64,000 nt of DNA from Arthrobacter sp. S39 (GTDB lineage Bacteria > Actinomycetota > Actinomycetes > Actinomycetales > Micrococcaceae), in contig NZ_SIHX01000005.1 of the NCBI RefSeq assembly GCF_004320525.1, positions 186,001 through 250,000 on the forward strand, written 5' to 3'. The notes under the pieces are model-generated. The model ran no database searches and was not told the DNA's origin. It saw only the letters and a program-made list of their open reading frames with translations. Below, piece by piece: positions 26,601-33,754 of this stretch; position 1 is the stretch's first letter, and each line of letters begins with the position of its first letter. The position numbers were made by a program, and so were the translations under genes.

Positions 26601-26793
26601 CCGGGTGACGTTCGCCGGCTCAAGCGTGCCCACGTTCGTCTCGGTGGCGGTCACCTCCGGTGGCGCCGTGGTGGTCCCGGATGACGAAACAGCCAACGAC
26701 CCGGCTGCTTCGGACAAGAAGGACAAGGCCACGAAGGACAAGAAGAAACAGGAAGTCCCGGAATTCTCGGGCAACAGCAACATGGATCTCTAG
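23602..26793 (+). CDS. secreted S8 family subtilisin-like serine protease
   Basis: This 1063-residue protease has a signal peptide (cleavage likely near residue 38, after ATAA) and an I9-type propeptide (RYIVVLAEKP ... AINGFSADLTAEQAVKLAKDP). The catalytic triad is Asp in VGVIDSG (near residue 197), His in GSHGTHTAS (near 298) and Ser in GTSMAAPHVAG (near 624). A PA insert lies between His and Ser (KIVVCDRGVVDRVAKSAEVKRAGG). The last 400 residues form beta-rich Fn3-like domains and end in a Lys-rich tail without a sortase motif. The GTG start has GAAAGG about ten bases upstream. It lies beside two SSI-like inhibitor genes. Confidence 0.95.
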   Translation: MKSTGKSPIRGGGLRKATALAVGLPLLLTSMALSPATAAPVEPNTVVTPRTVSPADYPAGRYIVVLAEKPAATYDGGTPGLAATKPQNGRKLDAERPEVQQYQAHLEEKQNSVAQTESIQIKRKYTAAINGFSADLTAEQAVKLAKDPAVLMVAPDTENAPDYSTTDFLKLSGANGLWNTAFGGQDNAGKGVVVGVIDSGYTPSNPFFAGSDVQPLSGEAQVGVPYRTADGKIAMLKSDGDTFLGECQKGQGSGATFNGDDCNSKVLSARYFADDFLKYVAPQHRAPEELISPVDVGSHGTHTASTAAGNANVHANLGATDMGITSGVAPAAKLSVYKVCWEDDNPDTGGCYSSASVAAINQAILDGVDVLNYSISGSTSTTTDPVSLAFLSAASAGIFVAASAGNSGPTASTVNHGAPWLTTVAASSFSTELQGTVEFEDGSKFRGASLMAAPVPASNVVLAATAAAAGAANPQLCAPNALDPAKVAGKIVVCDRGVVDRVAKSAEVKRAGGIGMILVNLATSSEDLDRHSVPTVHVNPPATQQIKDKITANPAIKVALVNKDTTGLPVAPQPQIAGFSSRGPLLATGSDLLKPDVAAPGVAVLAGVSPIGSGGDQFGMMSGTSMAAPHVAGFGALILARNPSWSPATVKSAMMTTAGEVKNADGTRNGDVFATGAGQVDVARVLDPGLVYDNTEDDYLKFIQGTGLDLGIPGLGSTAPRDMNVASFALGALTGKTEVTRTVTALTPGVYRAKADVPGVKVTVTPSILSFSAAGEKRTFKVKFENTSAALGQFAMGSLVWQGAGKNVASPVAVRPQSVVAPANLGFTSAGGTGQGDIPVVSGTNAPVKITLDGLSKADSSAIELVPGPLALETNGSNFAKEVTVPAGSPLAKFSVYSSDEAADFDMVVFNPAGQALLAQTASASESISVPNPAAGVYTIFVNLYASPNGQPTKASVDAAVLGANVGNATVTPNPLRLGNGQAGVVKLQWKDLAAGSYIGRVTFAGSSVPTFVSVAVTSGGAVVVPDDETANDPAASDKKDKATKDKKKQEVPEFSGNSNMDL

Positions 26794-26810
26794 TCCACCA
26801 GAAGCAGACC

Positions 26811-26847
26811 AGGACGCCGCCGGTTCCGTTGGAGCCGGCGGCGTCCT
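26811..26847 (+). terminator. hairpin after the subtilase gene
   Basis: AGGACGCCGCCGG (26811-26823) pairs perfectly with CCGGCGGCGTCCT (26835-26847) around an 11-base loop, followed by GCTGTTT. Confidence 0.85.
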
Positions 26848-26891
26848 GCTGTTTAGGCGGGGGTGCAGCCGGGGGCTACGTTTCGGGCAGA

Positions 26892-27245
26892 CTACGTTTC
26901 GCCGCGCGAACCCGGCGTCCCGCCGAGCAGCGGCGCCATGGCGCGCCAGCGGGCAATCTCGCAGCCGTCGGTGCGCCGGAAGGTCACGTTGACCGGGCGG
27001 CCATTGACGGCCCCCGTCACCACCGCAACCTGCGGGCCGCCGTATTGCTGTGTGCACAGCTTCGGCGGACCCGGTCTGGGGAAAAAGATGTCCTCCCCGA
27101 AGCGTTCAACGGCCGCCAGCGCGGCGGCCGGATCAGGCAGCGTGCAGCCGGCAACGGGGTGGCCGTCCCGGGCAACCAGCCGGAACTCGTACTCGGGAGC
27201 ATCCGCGTCTTCCCGGAGCCTGATGGCCAGGTCGAGTTCGTTCAT
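26892..27245 (-). CDS. SSI-like protein without signal peptide
   Basis: This 117-residue protein resembles the Streptomyces subtilisin inhibitor (SSI) family in its C-terminal half: LCTQQYGGPQVAVVTGAVNGRPVNVTFRR followed by TDGCEIARW. The reactive-site loop aligned with SSI (Cys-P2-P1-P1') reads C-T-Q-Q, so P1 would be Gln. The N-terminal half keeps the length of an SSI domain but lacks one cysteine of the first disulfide, and no signal peptide is present. It is therefore probably cytoplasmic and may not inhibit a protease. Its start overlaps the stop of the previous gene (ATGA). Confidence 0.6.
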   Translation of the reverse strand: MNELDLAIRLREDADAPEYEFRLVARDGHPVAGCTLPDPAAALAAVERFGEDIFFPRPGPPKLCTQQYGGPQVAVVTGAVNGRPVNVTFRRTDGCEIARWRAMAPLLGGTPGSRGET

Positions 27246-28195
27246 GCCGTACTCTCCGAGTGCAGCGGGGCCAACTCCCTTGCCAGCCGATCACGGAGCT
27301 CAGCAGCCTCGGCCGCGAACGCACGCTGGTGCTCGACGTAGGTGGCCTTGCCGTCCGGGGTTTCGATCCTGATGGCGGGGTAGCCCCACTCCGCGAGGTC
27401 ATAGGGGGAAGCCTGCATGTCCATCGCCCTGATCCGCCAGGAAAGCTCAAAGCAGTCCATCACCAGTTCGCTGGGCAGCGCGGGCAGCAGTTTGTAGGCC
27501 CACTTATAGAGGTCCATGTTGGCGTGGAGGCAGCCTGGCTGTTCCATGTCCCGCTGGTTCTCCCGGCTGGGTGCCAGTTCATTGCGCGGGATGGCATCCG
27601 GTGTGTAGAAACGGAACGCATCGAAGTGCGAGCACCGGATCCGGTTCTCCTCCACCACCTGGTCCGTCCCGGCCGGGCCCAGCCTCAGCTGCAGGTACTC
27701 GTGCCGCAGGTCGAACTTGTCCTGGCGGTACACCATGGCCCATTCGTGCAGCCCGAAGCAGCCGAACTGGGCGGGACGGGCCGCAGTTCCGCGCAGTATG
27801 ATTTCGGCGAAGGTGACGGCTTCCCGGCGGTCGGCCAGGAAGGCGTGGCGGTCAAAGGTGACCGCCCCGGTTCCCGCCGGCAGCCCTACGGAGGCGAGCT
27901 CGCCGTCGTCGGGCGTTCTGTAGTGTTTCCATCCGCTGCGGGCGGTGGCCTGTTCGCCGGTCAGTACGACGCCGGCTCCCGGGTGCCAGCGCAGCAGCTG
28001 GCCTGGCTTTTGGGTGTAGTAGGTGAAGAGGAAGTCCTCAACGGGGTGCTTGCGGCCTGCGGACCGGCGGGCCAGGTAGGGGTCGGCGTAACGGCGGACG
28101 CGCTGGACGTGCGCGGCTTCGCGCGCCCTGCAGTCCTCGGCCGCCGGCAGGCTAAGCTGCTCCACCGCTGGAACCCAGGATGGTCTGGGCGGCAT
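27242..28195 (-). CDS. conserved protein of unknown function between two SSI-like genes
   Basis: The protein is about 317 residues long and soluble. Distinct sequences are HPVEDFLFTYYTQKPGQLLRWHPG, the FGLHEWAMVY segment and CLHANMDLYKWAYKLLP, with several conserved-looking His, Cys and Trp. From memory, relatives have been labelled 3-methyladenine DNA glycosylase, but I see no HhH-GPD or AAG motif that supports this, so I leave it unnamed. The start is uncertain: ATG 28195 or GTG 28165, both inside the upstream lipoprotein gene and both lacking a strong ribosome site. It is coupled to genes on both sides. Confidence 0.55.
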   Translation of the reverse strand: MPPRPSWVPAVEQLSLPAAEDCRAREAAHVQRVRRYADPYLARRSAGRKHPVEDFLFTYYTQKPGQLLRWHPGAGVVLTGEQATARSGWKHYRTPDDGELASVGLPAGTGAVTFDRHAFLADRREAVTFAEIILRGTAARPAQFGCFGLHEWAMVYRQDKFDLRHEYLQLRLGPAGTDQVVEENRIRCSHFDAFRFYTPDAIPRNELAPSRENQRDMEQPGCLHANMDLYKWAYKLLPALPSELVMDCFELSWRIRAMDMQASPYDLAEWGYPAIRIETPDGKATYVEHQRAFAAEAAELRDRLARELAPLHSESTA

Positions 28196-28715
28196 TCCAG
28201 GCACTGATTTCGCAGCCGTTGGTCCGGGCGAAGATGACATCCACGGGTGTTCCATCCACTATCCCGGTGACGGTTGCCTTCTGCGGCCCGCCGTATTGTT
28301 CGGTGCACGCCTGGGCGGTGTTCTTCGTGGACGGGCTCAGGACCGACGCGTTGTCCTTAAGGGCCGTGCAGGCCGCGTCCGCGGCCGGGTGCTTGCTTTC
28401 CGCCGACGGCACGCCGCCCTGGCACACCAGCGTGTAGTTGACCGCCGGTTCGGTGTCGGAAGGCTTGACCATGATGGACAGTTCAGCGTTCCCTGCTCCG
28501 GGGCCGGCCGGGAGTCCGGACGGCGCTGACGGTGCGGGCGCCGGGACGGATGTTTCGGTGTCGGGGGCGGGTGTGGCCGACGGAGTGGACGTGCCCGATG
28601 CAGTGGCGGACGGTCCGGACGATGTGGGCTGGCCTGATCCAGTCCCTGCGGAACAGGCCGACATCAGGCCTGCCGACACTGCCACGGCCAACACCTGGAT
28701 CAGCAATTTACGCAC
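28152..28715 (-). CDS. SSI-like lipoprotein (candidate protease inhibitor)
   Basis: This 187-residue protein has a lipoprotein signal with the lipobox LMSAC (Cys21), a Ser/Thr/Pro-rich linker (residues 25-75) and a C-terminal SSI-type domain: LSIMVKPSD, VNYTLVCQGG, HPAADAACTAL, then ACTEQYGGPQKATVTG and TNGCEISAW. Four cysteines fit the two SSI disulfides. Aligned with SSI, the reactive loop is C-T-E-Q with Glu at P1, unlike the Met, Lys or Arg of known inhibitors. It would sit on the outer membrane face, where the neighbouring subtilase acts. It is first in a three-gene minus-strand operon. Confidence 0.72.
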   Translation of the reverse strand: MRKLLIQVLAVAVSAGLMSACSAGTGSGQPTSSGPSATASGTSTPSATPAPDTETSVPAPAPSAPSGLPAGPGAGNAELSIMVKPSDTEPAVNYTLVCQGGVPSAESKHPAADAACTALKDNASVLSPSTKNTAQACTEQYGGPQKATVTGIVDGTPVDVIFARTNGCEISAWNAAQTILGSSGGAA

Positions 28716-28744
28716 GCGCCCGGCCTCCTCGGATTGCTCCCATT

Positions 28745-29242
28745 CTACTGCCGGGTCTGCTGGTGCCCGGCCCCGGAGCCTGCCGCCCCGCCGGTCGCGG
28801 CGATCAGTCCCATCATGGCGCCATGCAGTTCGGCCACCTGGTCCCGGGTCAGGCCCAGGCGCTCCATCATGGTGCCGGGGACCGCCAGCGCCTCTTGCCG
28901 AAGGTCCGCGCCCGCCGGCGTGAGTTCCACGGCGAGGGCCCGTTCATTTCCGTCCACCCGGCGCCGCGTCAGAAGTCCCGCTGCTTCAAGGCGCCGGAGG
29001 AGCGGGGAGATGGTGGCGGGCTCCTGGGCGAGGGCCTCGCTGATATTCCGCACGGTGCGGGGACTTTCTTCCCACAGGCACAGCATCACCAGGTACTGCG
29101 GGTGGGTCAGCCCCAGCTTTTCCAGGACCGGCTTGTAGGCGCCCACCACACTCCTGGACGCCACTGTCAGGGCGAAACAGAGCTGGTGTTCCAGGAGCAG
29201 GTCGTCCTGTGCGGACGATGCCGGGGTCACGCTGGTGGTCAT
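28745..29242 (-). CDS. MarR family regulator, OhrR-like
   Basis: This 165-residue winged-helix repressor has the OhrR-type start HQLCFALTVASR with the reactive Cys22, the LTHPQYLVMLCLWEE helix, recognition region AEPATISPLLRRLEAAGLLTRRR, and the wing DGNERALAVELT. In OhrR proteins oxidation of this Cys by organic peroxides releases DNA. The ATG at 29242 is preferred to the GTG one codon earlier because GGAGGG is then five bases away. It is divergent from a small gene at 29324, with a near-perfect palindrome between them; no ohr gene is visible here. Confidence 0.87.
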   Translation of the reverse strand: MTTSVTPASSAQDDLLLEHQLCFALTVASRSVVGAYKPVLEKLGLTHPQYLVMLCLWEESPRTVRNISEALAQEPATISPLLRRLEAAGLLTRRRVDGNERALAVELTPAGADLRQEALAVPGTMMERLGLTRDQVAELHGAMMGLIAATGGAAGSGAGHQQTRQ

Positions 29243-29253
29243 CACTACCCTCC

Positions 29254-29275
29254 AATAGTTAGTGCACTAATTATT
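29254..29275. promoter_or_regulatory. MarR-type operator in a divergent promoter
   Basis: TTAGTGCACTAA (29259-29270) is a perfect 12-base palindrome and extends to 22 bases with one mismatch. TACAGT (29280-29285) is a plus-strand -10 box just after it, so a bound regulator would block both genes. Confidence 0.7.
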
Positions 29276-29323
29276 AGCGTACAGTGGACTGACAATCAGG
29301 GTTCTGTCGAAGGAGTCACCTCA

Positions 29324-29548
29324 GTGGTCAAGGACAACGCGTCACAGCGCTTCATGCGTGCAACCGGCAAGCTGCGGGCCATCTTCGGCCCCGCCAACCG
29401 CAGCTCCCTGGTGCATGACATGACCGAGGAGAACCGCAAGCTCCTGGCCCAGCGTGAGGCTGAGAGCCAGCAGTGGGAGACGCTGCAACGCCCTGACGGC
29501 AGCACCTACGTGGTCCCCAAAAACCCGGACGACAAGTCCCTGCGCTGA
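29324..29548 (+). CDS. small protein, paralogue of the next gene (FGPA motif)
   Basis: This 74-residue hydrophilic protein starts at GTG with AAGGAG nine bases upstream. It contains FMRATGKLRAIFGPANR, which closely matches FMNVTDRLRFVFGPATR in the gene at 29667; the rest is charged and ends in DGSTYVVPKNPDDKS. The family and function are not recognised. It is read from a promoter that carries the MarR-type palindrome, so it may respond to the same signal. Confidence 0.6.
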   Translation: MVKDNASQRFMRATGKLRAIFGPANRSSLVHDMTEENRKLLAQREAESQQWETLQRPDGSTYVVPKNPDDKSLR

Positions 29549-29593
29549 ACACTGGCCGCCCCCTGACCCGGGGCCTTTTTGTCCCTCTGGGCG

Positions 29594-29599
29594 TAAAAT
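29594..29599 (+). promoter_or_regulatory. -10 box of the second small-protein gene
   Basis: TAAAAT lies about 65 bases before the ATG at 29667. A GGGGCC-TTTTTG sequence upstream (29569-29580) looks like the end of the first small gene's transcript, so the two paralogues seem to have separate promoters. Confidence 0.4.
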
Positions 29600-29666
29600 A
29601 AGGGCACTGCCCTCCAGGTGAGGGACAGTGGACTTTCGCCCGGGATGTGGGAAGGGGGTGGAGAAT

Positions 29667-29882
29667 ATGGCACATGCACTCACCCGCTTTATGAACGTGA
29701 CTGACCGGCTCCGTTTCGTCTTTGGGCCGGCGACCCGCCTGGACTCGGACGCGCCGGTAGTTCACAAGCACGATGCGTTTGAGCAGGCCTCCGATGAGGA
29801 TCTTTCGCACTTCGAAGTGGAAACGGATTCAGAAGGACACCACTACGCTGTCCGGCGTGAAGACATGGACAAGCAGTCCTGA
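29667..29882 (+). CDS. small protein, paralogue of the previous gene (FGPA motif)
   Basis: This 71-residue protein has an N-terminal FMNVTDRLRFVFGPATRLDSD stretch shared in kind with the gene at 29324, followed by an acidic middle and a YAVRREDMDKQS end comparable in position to the YVVPKNPDDK end of its neighbour. Function is unknown. GGGGTGGAG lies four to ten bases before the ATG. It is followed by hairpin A3 and converges on lysC. Confidence 0.6.
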   Translation: MAHALTRFMNVTDRLRFVFGPATRLDSDAPVVHKHDAFEQASDEDLSHFEVETDSEGHHYAVRREDMDKQS

Positions 29883-29895
29883 AGTACCTGCCAAC

Positions 29896-29958
29896 CAACG
29901 CGGGGTCACTTCCGGCCCGATATCCGTCGATTATCGGGCCGGAAGTGACCCCGCGTTG
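29896..29958. repeat. palindromic repeat family A, copy 3
   Basis: Arms 29896-29922 and 29932-29958 pair perfectly over 27 bases around a nine-base loop. The outer part is identical to A1 and A2. The inner part is CCGGCCCGATA here, changed on both sides. It lies between the convergent small-protein gene and lysC. Confidence 0.88.
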
Positions 29959-29975
29959 CTTTTAGAGGCCGGTGC

Positions 29976-31334
29976 TTAGCGCCCGGTGCCGCCGTAGACG
30001 GTGGCTTCGTTGTCGCTGTCCAGGTCGAAGGCCTTGTGGATGGCGCGAACGGCGTCGTCCAGCAGGTCTGCGTGCGTGACCACGGAGATGCGGATCTCCG
30101 AGGTGGAGATCATGTTGATGTTGATTCCGGCGGCAGAGAGCGCCTTGAAGAAGGTCGCGGAAACGCCGGGGTGTGAACGCATCCCGGCGCCGATCAGGGA
30201 CAGCTTGCCGATCTGTTCGTTGTATTCGATGTTTTCGAAGCCGATTTCCGGCTGGGCTGCCTTGAGTGCGGCGAGGGCGTCTGCGCCTTCGACGATGGGC
30301 AGCGTGAACGAGATGTCTGTGCGGCCGGTGCCGTGCGTTGAGACGTTCTGGACGATCATGTCGATGTTGGAGTGGGCATCGGCGATGACCTGGAAGATCG
30401 CGGCGGCCTTGCCGGGGATGTCCGGAACGCCCACCACGGTGACTTTGGCTTCGGAACGGTCGTGCGCAACGCCGGAGATGATTGGCTGCTCCAAGGCAAC
30501 TCCCTCTTGAGTGGTGATCTTGTCTTCGGCGCTGGGGATGACCCAGGTGCCTTCGTTCTGGCTGAATGAGGACCTGACGTGCAGGGGCACGCCGAACCTG
30601 CGGGCGTATTCGACGCAGCGCAGGTGCAGGATCTTGGCGCCGGAGGCCGCCAGTTCCAGCATTTCCTCGCTGGAGATCGTGTCGATTTTCTGGGCTGAAG
30701 GCACCACGCGCGGGTCGGCGGTGTAGATGCCGTCCACGTCCGTGTAGATCTCGCAGACGTCGGCTTCGAGCGCCGCGGCAAGGGCCACAGCCGTGGTGTC
30801 CGAGCCGCCGCGGCCCAGGGTGGTGATCTCGTTGGTGGTCCGGCTCATGCCCTGGAAGCCTGCCACAATGGCGATGTGGCCCTTGTCCAGCGACGTGCGG
30901 ATGCGGTGGGGGTCGACGTCGATGATCCGGGCCTTGCCGTGGATGCCGTCGGTGATCATGCCGGCCTGGGACCCGGTGAAGGACTGGGCCGAGGCACCGT
31001 ACTTGTTGATGGCCATCGCCAGCAGCGCCATGGAGATGCGTTCGCCGGCGGAGAGGAGCATGTCCATTTCGCGGGCGGGGGCGGAATCGGTGACCTGGCC
31101 GGCGAGGTCCAGCAGTTCGTCGGTGGTGTCGCCCATGGCGGAGACCACCACGACCACCTCGTTGCCGGCGCGCTGTGCGTCCACGACGCGCCTGGCGACG
31201 CGCTTGATGCCCTCGGCGTCGGCCACGGAGGAGCCGCCGAACTTCTGGACGATCAGCTGCTTGGTGACGGCACCGCCGTCGGGCCGCTCCTGCGGCCGGG
31301 CTGCGGTGTGCACTTCGGTAGTGGGCGTACTCAT
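29976..31334 (-). CDS. lysC: aspartate kinase
   Basis: This 452-residue enzyme phosphorylates aspartate, the first step to lysine, threonine, methionine and diaminopimelate. The kinase domain has [10 protein letters not shown], the sugar-kinase-like [19 protein letters not shown] and [11 protein letters not shown]. Two C-terminal ACT domains ([33 protein letters not shown]) give feedback control. The first 27 residues are extra to the family core, which starts at [12 protein letters not shown]; the GTG there is an alternative start. AAGG lies about eight bases before the ATG at 31334. The asd gene that often follows lysC is not here. Confidence 0.97.
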   Translation of the reverse strand: MSTPTTEVHTAARPQERPDGGAVTKQLIVQKFGGSSVADAEGIKRVARRVVDAQRAGNEVVVVVSAMGDTTDELLDLAGQVTDSAPAREMDMLLSAGERISMALLAMAINKYGASAQSFTGSQAGMITDGIHGKARIIDVDPHRIRTSLDKGHIAIVAGFQGMSRTTNEITTLGRGGSDTTAVALAAALEADVCEIYTDVDGIYTADPRVVPSAQKIDTISSEEMLELAASGAKILHLRCVEYARRFGVPLHVRSSFSQNEGTWVIPSAEDKITTQEGVALEQPIISGVAHDRSEAKVTVVGVPDIPGKAAAIFQVIADAHSNIDMIVQNVSTHGTGRTDISFTLPIVEGADALAALKAAQPEIGFENIEYNEQIGKLSLIGAGMRSHPGVSATFFKALSAAGININMISTSEIRISVVTHADLLDDAVRAIHKAFDLDSDNEATVYGGTGR

Positions 31335-31513
31335 TGCGCGTACCTTCACTGAATCAATCGGATTTCTGGCAGCCAGGCGGCCTTGCGGCGCGACGGCGTG
31401 ACTTGTTCAGCCCAGTTTATCGCCGCTGCCGCCCGGCGTTGAATTGTGACCGAATCTCAGCCTTGGGGTGGACCCCGGACGCAACACCGCGGGCGTACGC
31501 TCAGATAGTCAGT

Positions 31514-32521
31514 ATGCATGCAAAGACTTGGGGGACAGGTGCGCAGGAAATGGCAATAGAAGAGGATTCAGCTGGAGGTCCGGCACTGCCGGAAGAGCTG
31601 CCAGAGGGTGGCATCACGGCCACCGGCGTGAGCCGCAAGTTCGGGCAGGTGCACGCCGTTGAGCACATGGACTTCCACGCGCCGGCAGGCAAAGTGACCG
31701 CACTGATCGGACCCAACGGGGCAGGAAAAACCACCCTGCTGCTGATGCTGGCATCCCTGCTGGCGCCGGACTCCGGCACCGTCAGCATGGGTGGCCTCGA
31801 TCCGCAGCACAACCGTGCAGCGGTGCGCAGCAGGATCGGCTGGATGCCCGACACCCTGGGGGTGTGGGAGTCCCTGACGGCGCGCGAGATCCTGACACAG
31901 ATGGCGCGCTTCTACCGGCTTCCCGCCGCCGGGATTGGCCCGCGTGTTGCGGAGATGCTTGACCGCGTCCGGCTGTCCGACCTCGCCGACCAGCCCGCCC
32001 GCGTGCTGTCCCGCGGCCAGCAGCAGCGGCTCAGCCTGGCCCGCGCCCTCATCCACGACCCATCAGTGCTGCTCCTCGATGAGCCCGCGTCCGGCCTCGA
32101 TCCGGGGTCCCGGGTTGAGCTGCGGATCATGCTTCGGGAGTTGGCGAAGGAGGGGAAGGCCGTGGTGGTCTCCTCGCATGTCCTGAGCGAACTGGATGAA
32201 ATCGCCGACGGCGCCGTCTTCGTTAACAAGGGCCGCACCGTCAGGCAGCAGACTACGGAAGAAGCCCACGCCGCCGGCCGGCGGTACGCCATCTCGGCCA
32301 CTGACGGCGCCGCGCTGGCCGCCAAGCTTACAGAATTGGGTCTGGTCTTCCGGCAGGAGGACGGCCGCCGTCCGGCGGTGAGCCTGCTGCTGCTAAGCGA
32401 CGACGACGCCGCGCGGCTCCTGCGGGACCTCGTGCTCGCCGGCGTCCCGGTCAGCTCCTTCGCGCCCGCCTCGGGTGCCCTGGAAGAGACGTACATGAAC
32501 CTCGAGGGGGAGCGGCGATGA
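31514..32521 (+). CDS. ABC transporter ATP-binding protein
   Basis: This 335-residue ATPase has Walker A GPNGAGKTT (about residues 66-74), a Q-loop region, signature LSRGQQQRLSLARAL, Walker B VLLLDEPASGLDP and the switch His in SSHVLSELDEIADG. It belongs to the CcmA/NatA-like group that powers export or membrane-protein functions. TACGCT (31496-31501) would give a very short leader to the ATG at 31514; an ATG at 31550 is an alternative. The stop overlaps the permease start (ATGA). Confidence 0.92.
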   Translation: MHAKTWGTGAQEMAIEEDSAGGPALPEELPEGGITATGVSRKFGQVHAVEHMDFHAPAGKVTALIGPNGAGKTTLLLMLASLLAPDSGTVSMGGLDPQHNRAAVRSRIGWMPDTLGVWESLTAREILTQMARFYRLPAAGIGPRVAEMLDRVRLSDLADQPARVLSRGQQQRLSLARALIHDPSVLLLDEPASGLDPGSRVELRIMLRELAKEGKAVVVSSHVLSELDEIADGAVFVNKGRTVRQQTTEEAHAAGRRYAISATDGAALAAKLTELGLVFRQEDGRRPAVSLLLLSDDDAARLLRDLVLAGVPVSSFAPASGALEETYMNLEGERR

Positions 32522-33648
32522 GCCAGGTGACGGACACACAGCGGCACGCGGCCGGTCCCGGCGGGGCGGCCGGTTATGCCGCTGGAATCAAGGACGTGGT
32601 GATCCTTGAACTGAAGCAGCGCCTCCGGTCCCGCGGCTGGTACATCATGCTGGCTATCTGGTTCCTCCTCACCGGCCTGGTGACGTGGCTGACATGGGCC
32701 AGCTGGAACGCTTCGCAGGCGGCGCAACGTGCCTACTCAGACTTCACGCCGGCGCAAACGGGCCCGGGGTCCATGATCTTCGAAGTGGTCCTGGCCTTCG
32801 TCCTGCTGTTCGCGCTGCTGGTCGCTCCGGCCCTGTCCGCCAACGCCGTGAACGGCGACCGCGCAGGAGGAACCCTGGCCATCCTGCAGGTGACGCTGCT
32901 GCAGCCCGGCCAGATCCTTTGGGGCAAGTTCTTTGCCGCCTGGTTCGCGGCCCTGGCCTTCCTTGTTGCCAGCACACCGTTCCTGGTCATCGGCGTGGCG
33001 CTCGGCGGCATGACACCCGGGCACGTCATCGTTGCGCTGCTGATGCTCGCCGTAGAGGTGGGGGTTGTCTGTGCCGTGGGCGTCGGGATTTCGGCCTTGG
33101 CAGGACGGCCGTTGTTCTCCATCGTGGTCACGTACCTGGCGGTCGCGGGACTGGTGATCGGCACCCTCATCGCCTTCGGGCTGGGCACGGGACTCACCCA
33201 GGGGACCATCAAGGCCAACCAGCCGAACTACCGCGAATACCAGCCGCTCAGCAACGGGCCGGTGGAACCGGAATACACCTGCTCCGGGCCGCTGCGGGAG
33301 CAGCCGGCCCCGCGTACCGAGCGGGTGGCCTGGTTCCTGGCCATGAACCCGTACGTTGTGGTGGCCGACGCCATTCCCTATCCCGAACGGACGGATCCGC
33401 AGGGCTTTACGTCGGTGGGGGCCATCGAGAGCATCAGCCAGGGTGCGCGTTACGCCATGGCGGGTCCGGAAGGCACGTATCCGTGCGCCAACGGTGAGGC
33501 GAAACCACGGTACCTGGCCCAGGAAACGCCGCTGTGGCCGCTGGGACTTGGTCTGCAGCTGGTGCTTGCCGGGCTGCTGATGTGGCTGGGCTGGCGTTCG
33601 CTGCGCACCCCGGCGCACAGGCTGGCGCCGGGAACCCGCATAGCCTAG
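32518..33648 (+). CDS. ABC-2 type permease
   Basis: This 376-residue integral membrane protein has about six hydrophobic segments: one near residue 45, a group at 85-210, and a last one at 340-360. A long extracytoplasmic loop (about residues 225-335) contains EYTCSGPL and YPCANGEAKPR, a likely disulfide pair. It is coupled to the ATPase by an ATGA overlap. The ABC-2 layout suggests an exporter of drugs, lipids or peptides; the substrate is not known. The next gene is a diverged copy. Confidence 0.85.
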   Translation: MSQVTDTQRHAAGPGGAAGYAAGIKDVVILELKQRLRSRGWYIMLAIWFLLTGLVTWLTWASWNASQAAQRAYSDFTPAQTGPGSMIFEVVLAFVLLFALLVAPALSANAVNGDRAGGTLAILQVTLLQPGQILWGKFFAAWFAALAFLVASTPFLVIGVALGGMTPGHVIVALLMLAVEVGVVCAVGVGISALAGRPLFSIVVTYLAVAGLVIGTLIAFGLGTGLTQGTIKANQPNYREYQPLSNGPVEPEYTCSGPLREQPAPRTERVAWFLAMNPYVVVADAIPYPERTDPQGFTSVGAIESISQGARYAMAGPEGTYPCANGEAKPRYLAQETPLWPLGLGLQLVLAGLLMWLGWRSLRTPAHRLAPGTRIA

Positions 33649-33754
33649 TTGCTCCTCTGGACAGGCCATGCCCGGTGGATCAGGATGGGATGAACCGGCG
33701 AATCCGCCGGTGACTTCGGGGCTGGGGCTGTCCATGGAGCGGGGGGCTTGAACT

